From Roseibium aggregatum (lineage in GTDB: Bacteria; Pseudomonadota; Alphaproteobacteria; Rhizobiales; Stappiaceae): a stretch of 64,000 nt of DNA. The notes under the pieces are model-generated. The model had not been told where the DNA came from. It worked only from the letters and a program-made list of their open reading frames with translations, and ran no database searches. A program made the translations under genes and the position numbers. Where the stretch lies: NCBI RefSeq assembly GCF_017309185.1, contig NZ_JAEKJZ010000001.1, positions 1,240,001 through 1,304,000 on the forward strand. Reading direction: 5' to 3'. Below are positions 8,134 through 17,196 of the stretch, in pieces (the stretch's first letter is position 1; every line of letters begins with the position of its first letter).

Positions 8134-10866
8134 TCAGGCTGCCCCGGAAGTCCGCGTGCGTCCAGTCTTCATTTCGTCCAGCAGATTCCTGAGACGCATG
8201 GGAAGTTCGCCGGGCCGGCTTCTCGATTTCACGATCGCATCGTTGACACGCGTATCCTGGATGGGGTCGTCCACAGCCGTCAGCACGACAATTTTCGTGG
8301 TGTCCGGATCGGGGATGGCGTCCAGAAGGCTCAGCCCGTCGCCGTCGCTGATCAGACGGTCGATGATCACCATGTCGAAGGTGCAGTCCTTGAGAAGCTG
8401 TCTCGCCTCGGCGAGCGTCCGTGCCTGGACAAGGCCGATGTCGGTTTCAACAGCGCTGGCAAACACTTCATGAAAATCCGTGTCGTCCTCCAGATGAAGG
8501 CCGAGCAGATGTCCCGGCTTATGTATGGGCACGACATGGCCGGCCTGCGTGCGGTTCTCGTCCACCGCGATTGCGGGAAATGCGATCCAGAACGTCGTCC
8601 CCCGGCCTTCCAGGCTTTCGAAGCCGATCTCTCCCTGCATGCCTTCCACGTAATTCCTGGAGAGGTTCAGGCCCAGACCCGTCCCGCTGTTTTTTCGCGT
8701 TACGCTGCCGTCGGCCTGCGAGAAAGGTTCGAAGATCTGCGTCTTGAATTCTTCGGGTATCCCGGTTCCCGTATCCTCGACTTCGATCCTTACTCTGCCG
8801 TCCCGTTTTCGGGACCGGACGGTCACGGTCCCTTGCGATCGGGAAAACTTGACAGCGTTTGAAATCAGATTGCTCATGACCTGCTGAAATTTTTCGGCGT
8901 CCAGGGAAACAAGGCCCGCTTCCGGGTCCAGATCGACGTTGAGCGAGATATGAGAATCGTCCGCGTAACCCTGGTTGAGTTCGATGGCCTGTTTGACTTC
9001 CCGGGTAATATCTGTCCGGGCCAGAATGTAATGTACCTTGCCGGCACGCAGTTTCTCGAAATCGAGAATGTCGTTTACAAGCAGGATAAGGCGCTCGGTG
9101 TTTTTCCGGGCTACGGAAACGAGCTTTTGCATCTTCGGTTGCAGACCACCGTCGCTGCTCATCATGTCCAAAAGCGTCAGTGAGCCGCGGATGGAGGTGA
9201 GCGGCGTGCGCAGTTCGTGACTGACCGTCGAGACGAATTCCTCGCGCAGACGTTCGACTTCGCGGCGTTCGCTGATATCCCGGATAACGCCGCTGAATTT
9301 CTTTTCGTTATTGACGCTGACGGCGTTGATGGCGAGTTCGATCGGAAACACCCGCCCGGACTTGTCGACGGCTTTCAGTTCCCGGGTAATCTCGAGACTG
9401 CGGCCGCCCAAGCCTTTCCGGTTGCGCTCGAGGTATCCGTCGTGGGGGCGGGCGTCCTCGGGCGTCATCAGCATCGACACGTTTCGGCCGAGCGCTTCTT
9501 CGGCGGAATATCCGAAAATACGTTCGCAACTCGGATTGAATTGTTCGATCTGTCCCTTGTCGTCGATCAGGATCAGCCCGTCGACCACATTGTTGACGAT
9601 TGCCGAGGAGCGCTCTCTGCTTTCGGTGAGTTCAGCGTCCCGGTTTTGTATTGCCAATGCCAGGTTGCTGATTTCATCGTTACGATTAGAGACTGGAAAA
9701 TCCAGGGTTTCCCTGGAGCCTGAAAGGTCAACCGCGTCCGCGAGATCGGATAGCGGCTGCATCATGGAACGTGCCGCAGTGATCGCAAGCACCATGCTGA
9801 TGAGAAGAATAAGCAGGCCCACAGCCAGAAATTCGTCCCGGGTCTTTACACTCGTCCGGTACCATTCCGATTTTGGGATTTCGACCGCGACACCGAGATT
9901 GGCGGCAGCCTGATCGAAACGGCCTGCCTCCCGGACGAAAAAACCCACGGTGTCTTCCAGGTAAAACAGGTCCTCGTCGGCGTTCGTTGCATTCACGCGT
10001 TGCACGATTTCCGGGGCCGGACGGGTCGGGTCGGAATGCAGTTCCAGGCGGTGGGGGGACTGTCGCGAACCGGAGTAGTGTTCCATGTAGTCGCCAAGGC
10101 CGTTGACCACGTAGGTATGCGTCGCCGGATCGATTTCCCTGAAGGCGTTTCGCAGCATTTTCTCGTAGTCGACGTTGATCACGAGAAAGCCATAGCGGTT
10201 GCCCTGCGGATCGTCGATGGGCAGCATGCCGCGCAGCGTCGGCGTGAGCGAACTCTCATTTCTTCCGTGCTCCCGGTTATAGGTCACAGCGGAAAACACG
10301 ACGCGGCCGGATGGCGCCTTTGCTGCTTGCCGGAAGTAGGGTTCCTGATCCTTTTGCTGTAGAGTTTCGACGCGGCTGGTGACGAAAGTGTCCTGCTTAC
10401 GGTCGACGCGCACGATTTCGCGCCCGGAGTCGGCAAGCCCCACGTAGCGGAACTGGAAATAGTCCGTCCGGTGTTTCAGCACCGCTTCGAAAATCGTCGC
10501 CAGTCGCTCGCGCCATAGCGCGTCTGTCGAACCGTCCTGGGGATCGATGCCATTGTTGCGCGCGGCACGCATCAGACCCTGGATGGGCGGTGTTTCGGCG
10601 ATCGTTTCCAGGTCATAAGCAATCAGATAGTAATCGAGAGCAAAGCGTTGGGAGAGAGCATGAGCCTCGCTCGAAAGCCTGGCCTGCGCCAGATCGATGG
10701 CCTCCGTGCGAATCCGAACGAAGGACAAGGTGCCGATGGCGAGCGTCGAAAGCGCCACGCAAAAGGCGGTCAGGAACATGATCCGGGTTTTCAGACTGCG
10801 CCGATGCCTGCTTCCTTTGGAGGGCTGTCTGGTGCGGCCTTTGAACGGTTTATCGCGGTTCAGCAT
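8134..10866 (-). CDS. Hybrid sensor histidine kinase, copy 1
   Basis: The 910-residue inner-membrane protein starts at the ATG whose ATGCTGA overlaps the stop of the upstream GGDEF gene, so translation is probably coupled. Domains in order: basic N-tail; TM1 about 28-49; a periplasmic double-Cache-like sensor (fragment YFQFRYVGLADSGREIVRVD); TM2 about 347-367; HAMP; PAS about 419-537; HisKA with His550 in VSHELRTP; HATPase with the N box SNLISNAVKF and the G boxes DTGTGIPEEF and GTGLGLN; and a C-terminal receiver with EDD pocket, Asp836 (FDMVIIDR) and Lys880. All catalytic residues are present. The signal sensed is unknown; Cache domains usually bind small metabolites. It lies downstream of its GGDEF partner and has a close paralogue at 12496. 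Confidence 0.93.
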   Translation of the reverse strand: MLNRDKPFKGRTRQPSKGSRHRRSLKTRIMFLTAFCVALSTLAIGTLSFVRIRTEAIDLAQARLSSEAHALSQRFALDYYLIAYDLETIAETPPIQGLMRAARNNGIDPQDGSTDALWRERLATIFEAVLKHRTDYFQFRYVGLADSGREIVRVDRKQDTFVTSRVETLQQKDQEPYFRQAAKAPSGRVVFSAVTYNREHGRNESSLTPTLRGMLPIDDPQGNRYGFLVINVDYEKMLRNAFREIDPATHTYVVNGLGDYMEHYSGSRQSPHRLELHSDPTRPAPEIVQRVNATNADEDLFYLEDTVGFFVREAGRFDQAAANLGVAVEIPKSEWYRTSVKTRDEFLAVGLLILLISMVLAITAARSMMQPLSDLADAVDLSGSRETLDFPVSNRNDEISNLALAIQNRDAELTESRERSSAIVNNVVDGLILIDDKGQIEQFNPSCERIFGYSAEEALGRNVSMLMTPEDARPHDGYLERNRKGLGGRSLEITRELKAVDKSGRVFPIELAINAVSVNNEKKFSGVIRDISERREVERLREEFVSTVSHELRTPLTSIRGSLTLLDMMSSDGGLQPKMQKLVSVARKNTERLILLVNDILDFEKLRAGKVHYILARTDITREVKQAIELNQGYADDSHISLNVDLDPEAGLVSLDAEKFQQVMSNLISNAVKFSRSQGTVTVRSRKRDGRVRIEVEDTGTGIPEEFKTQIFEPFSQADGSVTRKNSGTGLGLNLSRNYVEGMQGEIGFESLEGRGTTFWIAFPAIAVDENRTQAGHVVPIHKPGHLLGLHLEDDTDFHEVFASAVETDIGLVQARTLAEARQLLKDCTFDMVIIDRLISDGDGLSLLDAIPDPDTTKIVVLTAVDDPIQDTRVNDAIVKSRSRPGELPMRLRNLLDEMKTGRTRTSGAA

Positions 10867-12197
10867 GAAATACCTGCCTGTTCCTGTCCGGATCGGCGCT
10901 TGAGACTGCTGTCGAAGCGCGTGATCCGGTTGCGCCCTCTGGCCTTGGCCTCGTAGAGCGCCGTATCGGCAAGCGCGAGCAGCATCTCGCAATTTCCGCC
11001 ATCGTCCGAACCGGCGAGACCGCAACTGAATGTGACGTGGAAGCGTTTGTTTGCGTGGGTGAAATTGACGCGCTCGAATTCACGGCGGATGCGATCCATC
11101 GTCGTTGCGGCCTGATCGGGGTTGGCATCCAGAAGAATGACGCCGAACTCCTCGCCGCCGTAGCGGCCGATGATGTCGACGTTGCGCAGCGAACTCTTCA
11201 GAAGGGTCGCGAAAGTCTGAAGGACCTTGTCGCCGGTCTGGTGGCCATAGGTGTCATTGATCGACTTGAAGTGATCGAGATCGATCAGGGCGACGGAGAA
11301 GGGGGCCTTGGTGCGAGCGCTGCGATTGATTTCGGTGGCCAGCTTTTCCTTGAAACTGACGTGGTTGATCAGTCCTGTCAGACCGTCGCGCACCATGATC
11401 TGGCGCAGCTCGACCGACCTCGCGGCGCGCATGCGCACCATCTTGACGAGATAGCCGATGTCGACGGGTTTCCGGATGAAATCGTCGCCACCGATCTCGC
11501 GCGCCTTTTGCTGCAGGCCTTTTTTCATGACCGCTGACAGGAACAGGATCGGCAGGGAGGTATGGGCCGGATCGAGGCGGATCGCCCGGGCGACATCGAG
11601 GCCGTTGGCTTCCGGCATCTCGATATCCATGATCAGAAGGTCCGGACGGAATTCGTCGATCGCCGTCTCTGCGTGAAGCGGATTGTTCAGGACCGCAACG
11701 CGCAGGCCGCATTCCTCCAGCGCCATGGCATAGACCGTCGCCGTCAGGTCGTCGTCGTCGACGATCAGAACGCGGGCGTCGGGAAGCTCGTCCTTGCGGG
11801 TTTCCTCCAGGCTGGAAAAGACCTCGACCGCATTCAAGGGGCGCGACAACAGGCCTTGCGCGCCCATGCGGACGGCCTCGATCTTGAACTCGAAATCCCG
11901 GTTGTTCGTGGTCAGGAAGACCTTGCAGTCCGCACTCAGCGATTTGCAGAGATCCAGTCCGCCGTCGAGGTCGGGATTGACGAACGCCACGGTGCAGGAG
12001 GCAGGGTCGCTGCAATCCTCCGGGCACAGGACGCTGAAACCGAACCCGCCGAGAAGCTGGCTCGTCTCCACGAATCCTTCGCCGGTGTCGGCGACAAGGA
12101 TCGTCTTGTTGGCGGCCAGACGCGCAGGCGGGGTCTGCTCCTTGATCCGGAGCGTCGGCACCCTCCGTGTGCTGAGCCTTTCTCCGCTTGAATCCAT
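10860..12197 (-). CDS. REC-REC-GGDEF diguanylate cyclase response regulator, copy 1
   Basis: The 445-residue cytoplasmic protein would make c-di-GMP. Residues 31-130 form a degenerate receiver: the expected phosphoacceptor Asp is Asn74 (AFVNPDLDGG) and the conserved Lys is Arg119. Residues 142-265 form an intact receiver with pocket VDDDD, Asp191 (LLIMDIEMPEANG) and Lys243 (IRKPVD). The GGDEF domain carries GGEEF at 347-351, an active-site variant, and RNVD at 338-341 placed five residues before it, the arrangement of a product-inhibition I-site. The architecture resembles PleD but lacks PleD's first active receiver. It is co-transcribed with the hybrid kinase, with a 7-base overlap. Confidence 0.93.
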   Translation of the reverse strand: MDSSGERLSTRRVPTLRIKEQTPPARLAANKTILVADTGEGFVETSQLLGGFGFSVLCPEDCSDPASCTVAFVNPDLDGGLDLCKSLSADCKVFLTTNNRDFEFKIEAVRMGAQGLLSRPLNAVEVFSSLEETRKDELPDARVLIVDDDDLTATVYAMALEECGLRVAVLNNPLHAETAIDEFRPDLLIMDIEMPEANGLDVARAIRLDPAHTSLPILFLSAVMKKGLQQKAREIGGDDFIRKPVDIGYLVKMVRMRAARSVELRQIMVRDGLTGLINHVSFKEKLATEINRSARTKAPFSVALIDLDHFKSINDTYGHQTGDKVLQTFATLLKSSLRNVDIIGRYGGEEFGVILLDANPDQAATTMDRIRREFERVNFTHANKRFHVTFSCGLAGSDDGGNCEMLLALADTALYEAKARGRNRITRFDSSLKRRSGQEQAGISC

Positions 12198-12375
12198 GCC
12201 GTTTCCAGTCAGGGCACGGTGGCGTTGATGCTTGTTTCAATTCGTGCCGCGCGCGCGGCTGGGGGAACACTCGACATGCTGTCCTCACCAAGAGTAATTC
12301 ATGGAAACTTATCAATTGAAAGTTAAATAAAATTTATTGGTTTTATTTATCGTAATAAATGTCGATATTGGTGCA

Positions 12376-12395
12376 AAATTTATAGATATAAATTT
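12376..12395. promoter_or_regulatory. A+T palindrome upstream of GGDEF copy 1
   Basis: Perfect 9-base arms AAATTTATA and TATAAATTT flank a GA centre. Two weaker dyads (AATAAA/TTTATT) lie at 12326-12338 and 12342-12359. All lie in the 298-base gap between the two signalling pairs and upstream of the leftward start at 12197. They could be operators or promoter DNA; no factor can be named. Confidence 0.4.
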
Positions 12396-12495
12396 CTGTT
12401 TCGTGGTTTTGCATGCGGTTTCATTGTGAGTAATCGAAACTCGATTCTGCAAAAGACGTGTGAAGTCGGATTTTGCTCCTTATAATTGATTTCGA

Positions 12496-15267
12496 TCAGG
12501 CGGCTCCCGCTTTTTTCATCTTTTTTTCCTTCAGATCGTCCACATGAAATGCGAACCGTTCAACAAACCGGCCTGGTGGGGTCTTCGCTTTCACGATGGT
12601 CTCGTCGACGTGGATGTGCTGGACGTTTTCATCGACCGATGTCACGACGACGATCTTTGTGTTTTCCGGATCCGGAATGTCCTCGATGACGTCCAGACCT
12701 TCACCGTCTTTCAGGATCCGGTCGAGGATGACGATGTCGAAAGTGTATTTCCCTAGCAGTTCGCGGGCCTCGGCGACTGTTCTTGCATGCAGCATGTCCA
12801 GTTCGCCATCCATGCCGCTCGCCAGGACGACATAGAAATCCGGGTCGTCTTCCAGATGAAGTCCGAGCAGGCGGCCCTGGGTGTATCCGGGCTTCGGTTG
12901 CCCCAGAGAGACACCGGTTTCCTTCAGTTTCGGAAACTGAATCCAGAAGGTCGTTCCCGTGCCGGTCTCGCTTTCAAAGCCTATTTCACCGCCCATTCCT
13001 TCTACGTAACCTTTGGTGATGTTCAGGCCCAGGCCGGTCCCGCTTCTGCTGCGGCTCGAGCTGCCGTCGGCTTGCGAAAAGGGCTCGAATATGCGGTCGC
13101 GGAAATCCTCCGGGATGCCGGTTCCCCGGTCCTCGACCTCGATCCGGGCCAGTTCCCCGACGGTGCGGGTGCGAACGGTCACGGTACCGTCAGATTGGGA
13201 GAACTTGACCGCGTTTGAGATCAGATTGCTCAGGATCTGCTGGAACTTGTCCGTATCCAGCAGGGCCTCGACCGGTTCCGGCGTGAAGTCCGCTTTCAGT
13301 GCAATCCCGGAAATTTCGGCGAAACCCTGATTGAGGTCGATGGCTTTCCGAACCTCCCGTTCAAGGCTCTGCTGCTGCATGTTGAAATGCACCTTGTCGG
13401 CGCGCAATTTCTCAAAGTCGAGGATATCGTTGACCAGAAGGATCAGGCGCTCGGTGTTTTTCTGCGCCATGATCAGCAGTTTATCTACTTTCGGCGGCAG
13501 CTTGTTCGTGGCAAGCGAGTCGATCAGGGTCAGCGAACCGCGAATCGATGTCAGAGGTGTGCGCAATTCGTGGCTGACCGTGGAGACAAACTCCCGGCGA
13601 AGGCGGTCGATCTCCTGCCTTTCACTGATGTCGCGGATGACACCGCTGAATTTCGCCTTGCCATCAACGGTGACGGTGCTCGTCCCCAACTCGATCGGGA
13701 AAACGCGGCCGGACCTGTTGACCGCCTCCAGTTCCCGGATGAGGTCGATCGACTTTCCGCCCTGTCCGGCCTGGAACCGGGAAAGAAACATGTCATGATG
13801 CCGGGCGTCTTCGGGTTTCATCAGCACCTTGACGTTCCGGCCAATGATGTCTTTGGCCTTGTAACCGAACATTCTCTCGCAACTTGGATTGAACTGTTCG
13901 ATCGTTCCGTCGGAATCGATCAGGATCAGGCCGTCGATCACGTTGTTGACGATGGCGGAAGCATGCGCCCGGCTCTCGCTCAGTTCGGCATTTCGGATTT
14001 CGATGAGTTCCCTGGTCCGGCTCTGAATGGCTTCGGCAAGGTCGCCGATTTCGTCGTTGCGGCCGGCCGGCAGGCTGTCCAGGCTGTCTCCCGCATCGGT
14101 CTCGCGGACCGTTCTGGCCAGATCCGCCAATGGCTGCATCATCGTGCGGGCCACCACCACGGCCAGGCCTGTGCTGAACAAAATGATCAGCGCGCCAATT
14201 GTCAGAACCTCGTTGCGCGTCTTGACGGCGGCTGCATACCAGTCGTTCTTCGGAACCTGGACGATAACCCCAAGATTGGCGGACGCCTCCTGAAACTCCT
14301 CCATGTCCCGGATGTAGTAGCCGACGTCGTCCGCCGTGTAGAGAAGCCCTTCCGTGGCCTCGAAGCGGAAAGCGCTCTTGACGATTTCCGGGGTTTGCCG
14401 AACCGGGTCGGAATGCAACTGCAGGCGATAGGGCGCTTGCCTGTCCTGGGCAACGTCGTGCTCCATGTAGTCGCCCGAGCCGTTCACCACGAAGGTGTGC
14501 AGGCCGGGATCGATTTCCGCGAAGGCAGTCTGCAGCATCTGTTCGTAGTTGACATTGATGATGAGGAAACCGAACCGGGTTCCATCCGGTCCGTCAATCG
14601 GCAGCATGCCGCGAAGCGTTGGTGTCTGGCTTTTGTCGCGCAGGCCGTATTCACGGTTGTAGGTCACCTCGGAGAACACGACCTCGCCGGTTCCGGCCTC
14701 GCGGGCCTGGGTAAAATACGGCTCGAGCGCCTTCTGCTGGAGGTTTTTTGGGTCCGTACTCATGAACCCGCCGGGAGACCGGTCCACCCGGACGAGTTCG
14801 CGTCCCAGGTCCGCGATCCCGATATAGCGGAACTGGAAGTACTCGGGTCGGTCCTGAAGAGCCGCTCCGAAGATTGTCGCAAGGCGCGCGCGCCAGAGCA
14901 TGTCCGTGGAGCCGTCCAGGGGATCGATGCCGCCGTTCTCCAGCGCACGGATCAGACCCTGGATGGGAGGGCTCTTGCTGACGGTTTTGAGGTCGCGGGC
15001 GATCAGACGGTAACCGAGCGTGAACCGTTGGGAGAGAAGGCGGGCTTCCGCCGCAAGCTTGGCTTCCGCCAGATCCAGGGTCTCGGTCCGAATCCGCATG
15101 AAGGACAGCGAGCCGATCGTAAGTGTCGAAAGGGCGACGCAAAACGCGGTCAGGAGCATGATCCGCCTCTTGAGGCTGCCCCGGTGCACAACGCCGGTCT
15201 CCGCAGTCTGCCGTCCTGCCGACGCCGGTACCTCTTCCTTTCGACCTAGAGGGTCCGACCCGCCCAT
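12496..15267 (-). CDS. Hybrid sensor histidine kinase, copy 2
   Basis: The 923-residue paralogue of the kinase at 8134 has the same architecture: TM1 about 36-58; a periplasmic Cache-like sensor; TM2 about 355-375; HAMP; PAS about 437-550; HisKA with His566; HATPase with SNLISNAVKFS and GTGLGLN; and a C-terminal receiver with Asp849 (FDIVILDR) and Lys893. Key residues are intact. Its ATG lies 3 bases after the stop of the upstream GGDEF gene. The sensor domain differs from copy 1 in many positions, which suggests a different ligand or affinity. It ends in a Lys-rich tail (KEKKMKKAGAA). Confidence 0.93.
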   Translation of the reverse strand: MGGSDPLGRKEEVPASAGRQTAETGVVHRGSLKRRIMLLTAFCVALSTLTIGSLSFMRIRTETLDLAEAKLAAEARLLSQRFTLGYRLIARDLKTVSKSPPIQGLIRALENGGIDPLDGSTDMLWRARLATIFGAALQDRPEYFQFRYIGIADLGRELVRVDRSPGGFMSTDPKNLQQKALEPYFTQAREAGTGEVVFSEVTYNREYGLRDKSQTPTLRGMLPIDGPDGTRFGFLIINVNYEQMLQTAFAEIDPGLHTFVVNGSGDYMEHDVAQDRQAPYRLQLHSDPVRQTPEIVKSAFRFEATEGLLYTADDVGYYIRDMEEFQEASANLGVIVQVPKNDWYAAAVKTRNEVLTIGALIILFSTGLAVVVARTMMQPLADLARTVRETDAGDSLDSLPAGRNDEIGDLAEAIQSRTRELIEIRNAELSESRAHASAIVNNVIDGLILIDSDGTIEQFNPSCERMFGYKAKDIIGRNVKVLMKPEDARHHDMFLSRFQAGQGGKSIDLIRELEAVNRSGRVFPIELGTSTVTVDGKAKFSGVIRDISERQEIDRLRREFVSTVSHELRTPLTSIRGSLTLIDSLATNKLPPKVDKLLIMAQKNTERLILLVNDILDFEKLRADKVHFNMQQQSLEREVRKAIDLNQGFAEISGIALKADFTPEPVEALLDTDKFQQILSNLISNAVKFSQSDGTVTVRTRTVGELARIEVEDRGTGIPEDFRDRIFEPFSQADGSSSRSRSGTGLGLNITKGYVEGMGGEIGFESETGTGTTFWIQFPKLKETGVSLGQPKPGYTQGRLLGLHLEDDPDFYVVLASGMDGELDMLHARTVAEARELLGKYTFDIVILDRILKDGEGLDVIEDIPDPENTKIVVVTSVDENVQHIHVDETIVKAKTPPGRFVERFAFHVDDLKEKKMKKAGAA

Positions 15268-15270
15268 GTG

Positions 15271-16587
15271 TCAGACCTCGGCTTTGTTCGATTTGAGGGA
15301 AAGGTGCCGCGCGATGCGGTTTCGGCCTTCAGCCTTGGCCTCATAGAGCGCGCAATCGGCGAGCGTAAGCAGTGCTTCGCCGGTGGCGGCATCATCCGAG
15401 CCGGCAAGACCGCAACTGAACGTGACATGGAAACAGTCGTCGCCGCTGGTGAATTCCACTTTCTGAAACTCATGCCGGATACGGTCGATCGTCGCCGCCG
15501 CCTGCTCCGGCGTTGCATCCAGCAGAATGACACCGAATTCCTCGCCGCCGTAGCGGCCGACGACATCGACGTTGCGCAAGGAGCTCTTGAGAAGCGTTGC
15601 GAAGGTCTGGATGACCTTGTCTCCCGTCTGGTGGCCGTAAGTGTCGTTTACGGACTTGAAGTGATCCAGATCGAGAAGCGCGACGGAGAAGGGGGCCTTC
15701 GACCGGGCCGTGCGATGGAGTTCCGTCGTCAGTTTTTCCTTGAAACTCACGTGATTGATGAGGCCGGTAAGCCCGTCGCGCGCCATGATCTGACCGAGTT
15801 CGACGGCACGCGCGGCGCGCATGCGCACCATTTTCACCAGATAGCCGACATCCACCGGCTTCATGATGAAGTCGTCGCCGCCGATCTCGCGGGCCTCGTT
15901 CTGCAGGTCTTTCTTGTTGATGGAAGACAGGAACAGAATGGGCAGGGAGGTGAAGGCGGGATCGAGCCGGATTGCCCGGGCGACATCAAGACCGTTTGCT
16001 TCGGGCATGTCGATGTCCATGATCAGCAGGTCCGGCCGGAACTCGGCGATGACGGAATCGGCCTGCAACGGGTTGGCGAGCGCGGCGACGCGCAAGCCGC
16101 AGTCCTCCAACGCCATGGCATAAACGGATGCCGACAATTCGTCGTCGTCCACGATCAGAACGCGCGCGTCCGGCAGATCGGTCTTGCGGGTTTCCTCAAG
16201 GCTGGAAAAGACTTCTACCGCATTCATGGGGCGCGGCAGCAATCCCTGCGCTCCCATGCGCACGGCTTCGACCTTGAATTCGAAGTCCCGGTTGTTGGTG
16301 GTCATGAGAACCTTGCACCGGCGGCTCAGTCCCCGGCAGATTTCAAGGCCCGGGTCCACGTCCGGGTTGATCAGGGCAACGATACAGTTCGCCGGGTCGC
16401 GCCCTTTTTCGAAACGCAGAACGTTGAAGCCGAGCCCGCCGAGAAGCCTGCTGGTCTCCTTGAACCCTTCTTCGGTATCGGCCACGAGGATCGTCTTGTT
16501 GGCGGACGCGTCTTCGGTGTCGTGCCGTTCCCCGATCCGGAGAGCCGGAAGGATGCTGGTCCGGACTTCTTTTCGCAGTGCGTCCAT
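15271..16587 (-). CDS. REC-REC-GGDEF diguanylate cyclase response regulator, copy 2
   Basis: The 438-residue paralogue of the protein at 10860. It again has a first receiver in which Asn74 (ALINPDVDPG) replaces the phosphoacceptor Asp, and Arg replaces the conserved Lys (GLLPRPMN). The second receiver is intact, with Asp191 (LLIMDIDMPEANG) and Lys in IMKPVD. The GGDEF domain has GGEEF and an upstream RNVD I-site motif. AGGAAA lies about 7 bases before the ATG. The gene lies 19 bases after the Hpt gene and 3 bases before its kinase, so Hpt, GGDEF and kinase probably form one leftward operon. Confidence 0.93.
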   Translation of the reverse strand: MDALRKEVRTSILPALRIGERHDTEDASANKTILVADTEEGFKETSRLLGGLGFNVLRFEKGRDPANCIVALINPDVDPGLEICRGLSRRCKVLMTTNNRDFEFKVEAVRMGAQGLLPRPMNAVEVFSSLEETRKTDLPDARVLIVDDDELSASVYAMALEDCGLRVAALANPLQADSVIAEFRPDLLIMDIDMPEANGLDVARAIRLDPAFTSLPILFLSSINKKDLQNEAREIGGDDFIMKPVDVGYLVKMVRMRAARAVELGQIMARDGLTGLINHVSFKEKLTTELHRTARSKAPFSVALLDLDHFKSVNDTYGHQTGDKVIQTFATLLKSSLRNVDVVGRYGGEEFGVILLDATPEQAAATIDRIRHEFQKVEFTSGDDCFHVTFSCGLAGSDDAATGEALLTLADCALYEAKAEGRNRIARHLSLKSNKAEV

Positions 16588-16606
16588 GCCGTTTCCTGTC
16601 GGGAAC

Positions 16607-16954
16607 TCAGGGGAGGTCGGACTTGATCCAGTCCGGATGGGGAATTCCGTCGGCGAGGGTGCGGTCGATAATGTCGACGAGAGCGTTCACCGCCTGCATG
16701 ATCGCACCGATGTCCGCCCCTTCCTCGATCAGGAGTTCGACGCGCTTTGCGGGTTCGGTCAGGTCCTGGCAGCCGAACAGCCGGGCGCTGCCGACAATGC
16801 GGTGCGCGATGTAGCGTACAATTTCAAAGCCGGAGTCCTCGTACCCTTGAGAGGCAAACTCCGCACTTGTCAGCAACTCGCTTTTGTCGTGATCGAGGCG
16901 CTTCTCGAAGGCCGCCACCAGCTGAGCGGATTTGGCTTGAAGCGTATTGGACAT
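16607..16954 (-). CDS. Hpt phosphotransfer protein
   Basis: The 115-residue alpha-helical protein carries an AHRIVGSARLFG segment, matching the HxxKGSA-like motif of Hpt domains with His51 as the likely phosphorylated residue. There is no kinase or output domain. It is the first gene of the leftward signalling operon and would shuttle phosphate between the hybrid-kinase receivers and the receiver domains of the GGDEF proteins or the CheY-like protein at 7657. The conserved Lys of the motif is Val here (HRIVGSA), which is a deviation but not one expected to remove the His. Confidence 0.85.
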   Translation of the reverse strand: MSNTLQAKSAQLVAAFEKRLDHDKSELLTSAEFASQGYEDSGFEIVRYIAHRIVGSARLFGCQDLTEPAKRVELLIEEGADIGAIMQAVNALVDIIDRTLADGIPHPDWIKSDLP

Positions 16955-17140
16955 CTTTTCCTCACCTAGCGTAATGAGGGAAATTTTCCAGTAAACCTAT
17001 TAAAAAACTTTTATTGAGCAAATATACTGTATTTTATGACAATGAAAATAGAATAAAATAAAGGAATTGCTCGCGAGGCAAGGTAATTTTTACATTGTCT
17101 TTTGCGCGATGCTTGCATTGGCCGTCAGGCCGGTTTGGTG

Positions 17141-17174
17141 CCAAAAAAGCCACCCCGGTTGCCCGGGGCGGCTT
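17141..17174 (-). terminator. Intrinsic terminator of pntAB
   Basis: A 12-pair stem (AAGCCGCCCCGG with CCGGGGTGGCTT on the minus strand, one G-T pair) around the tetraloop GCAA is followed by a run of Ts. It lies 23 bases after the pntB stop. Confidence 0.85.
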
Positions 17175-17196
17175 CCTGGATTGCTTTCCAGTTGCG

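Larger units (their letters stand above)
8134..16587 (-). repeat. Tandem duplication of a GGDEF-gene/hybrid-kinase-gene pair
   Basis: The pair at 8134-12197 and the pair at 12496-16587 have the same gene order, domain order and strand, and near-collinear protein sequences throughout. Examples are the shared kinase segments FVSTVSHELRTPLTSIRGSL and SNLISNAVKFS. The copies have diverged mainly in the N-terminal tails and sensor domains. This looks like an old tandem duplication of about 4.1 kb. Confidence 0.85.

Noticed and set aside
13387-15249. 620-codon plus-strand frame opposite hybrid kinase copy 2
   Set aside because: It is the mirror of a well-supported kinase and has no recognisable domain or ribosome site.
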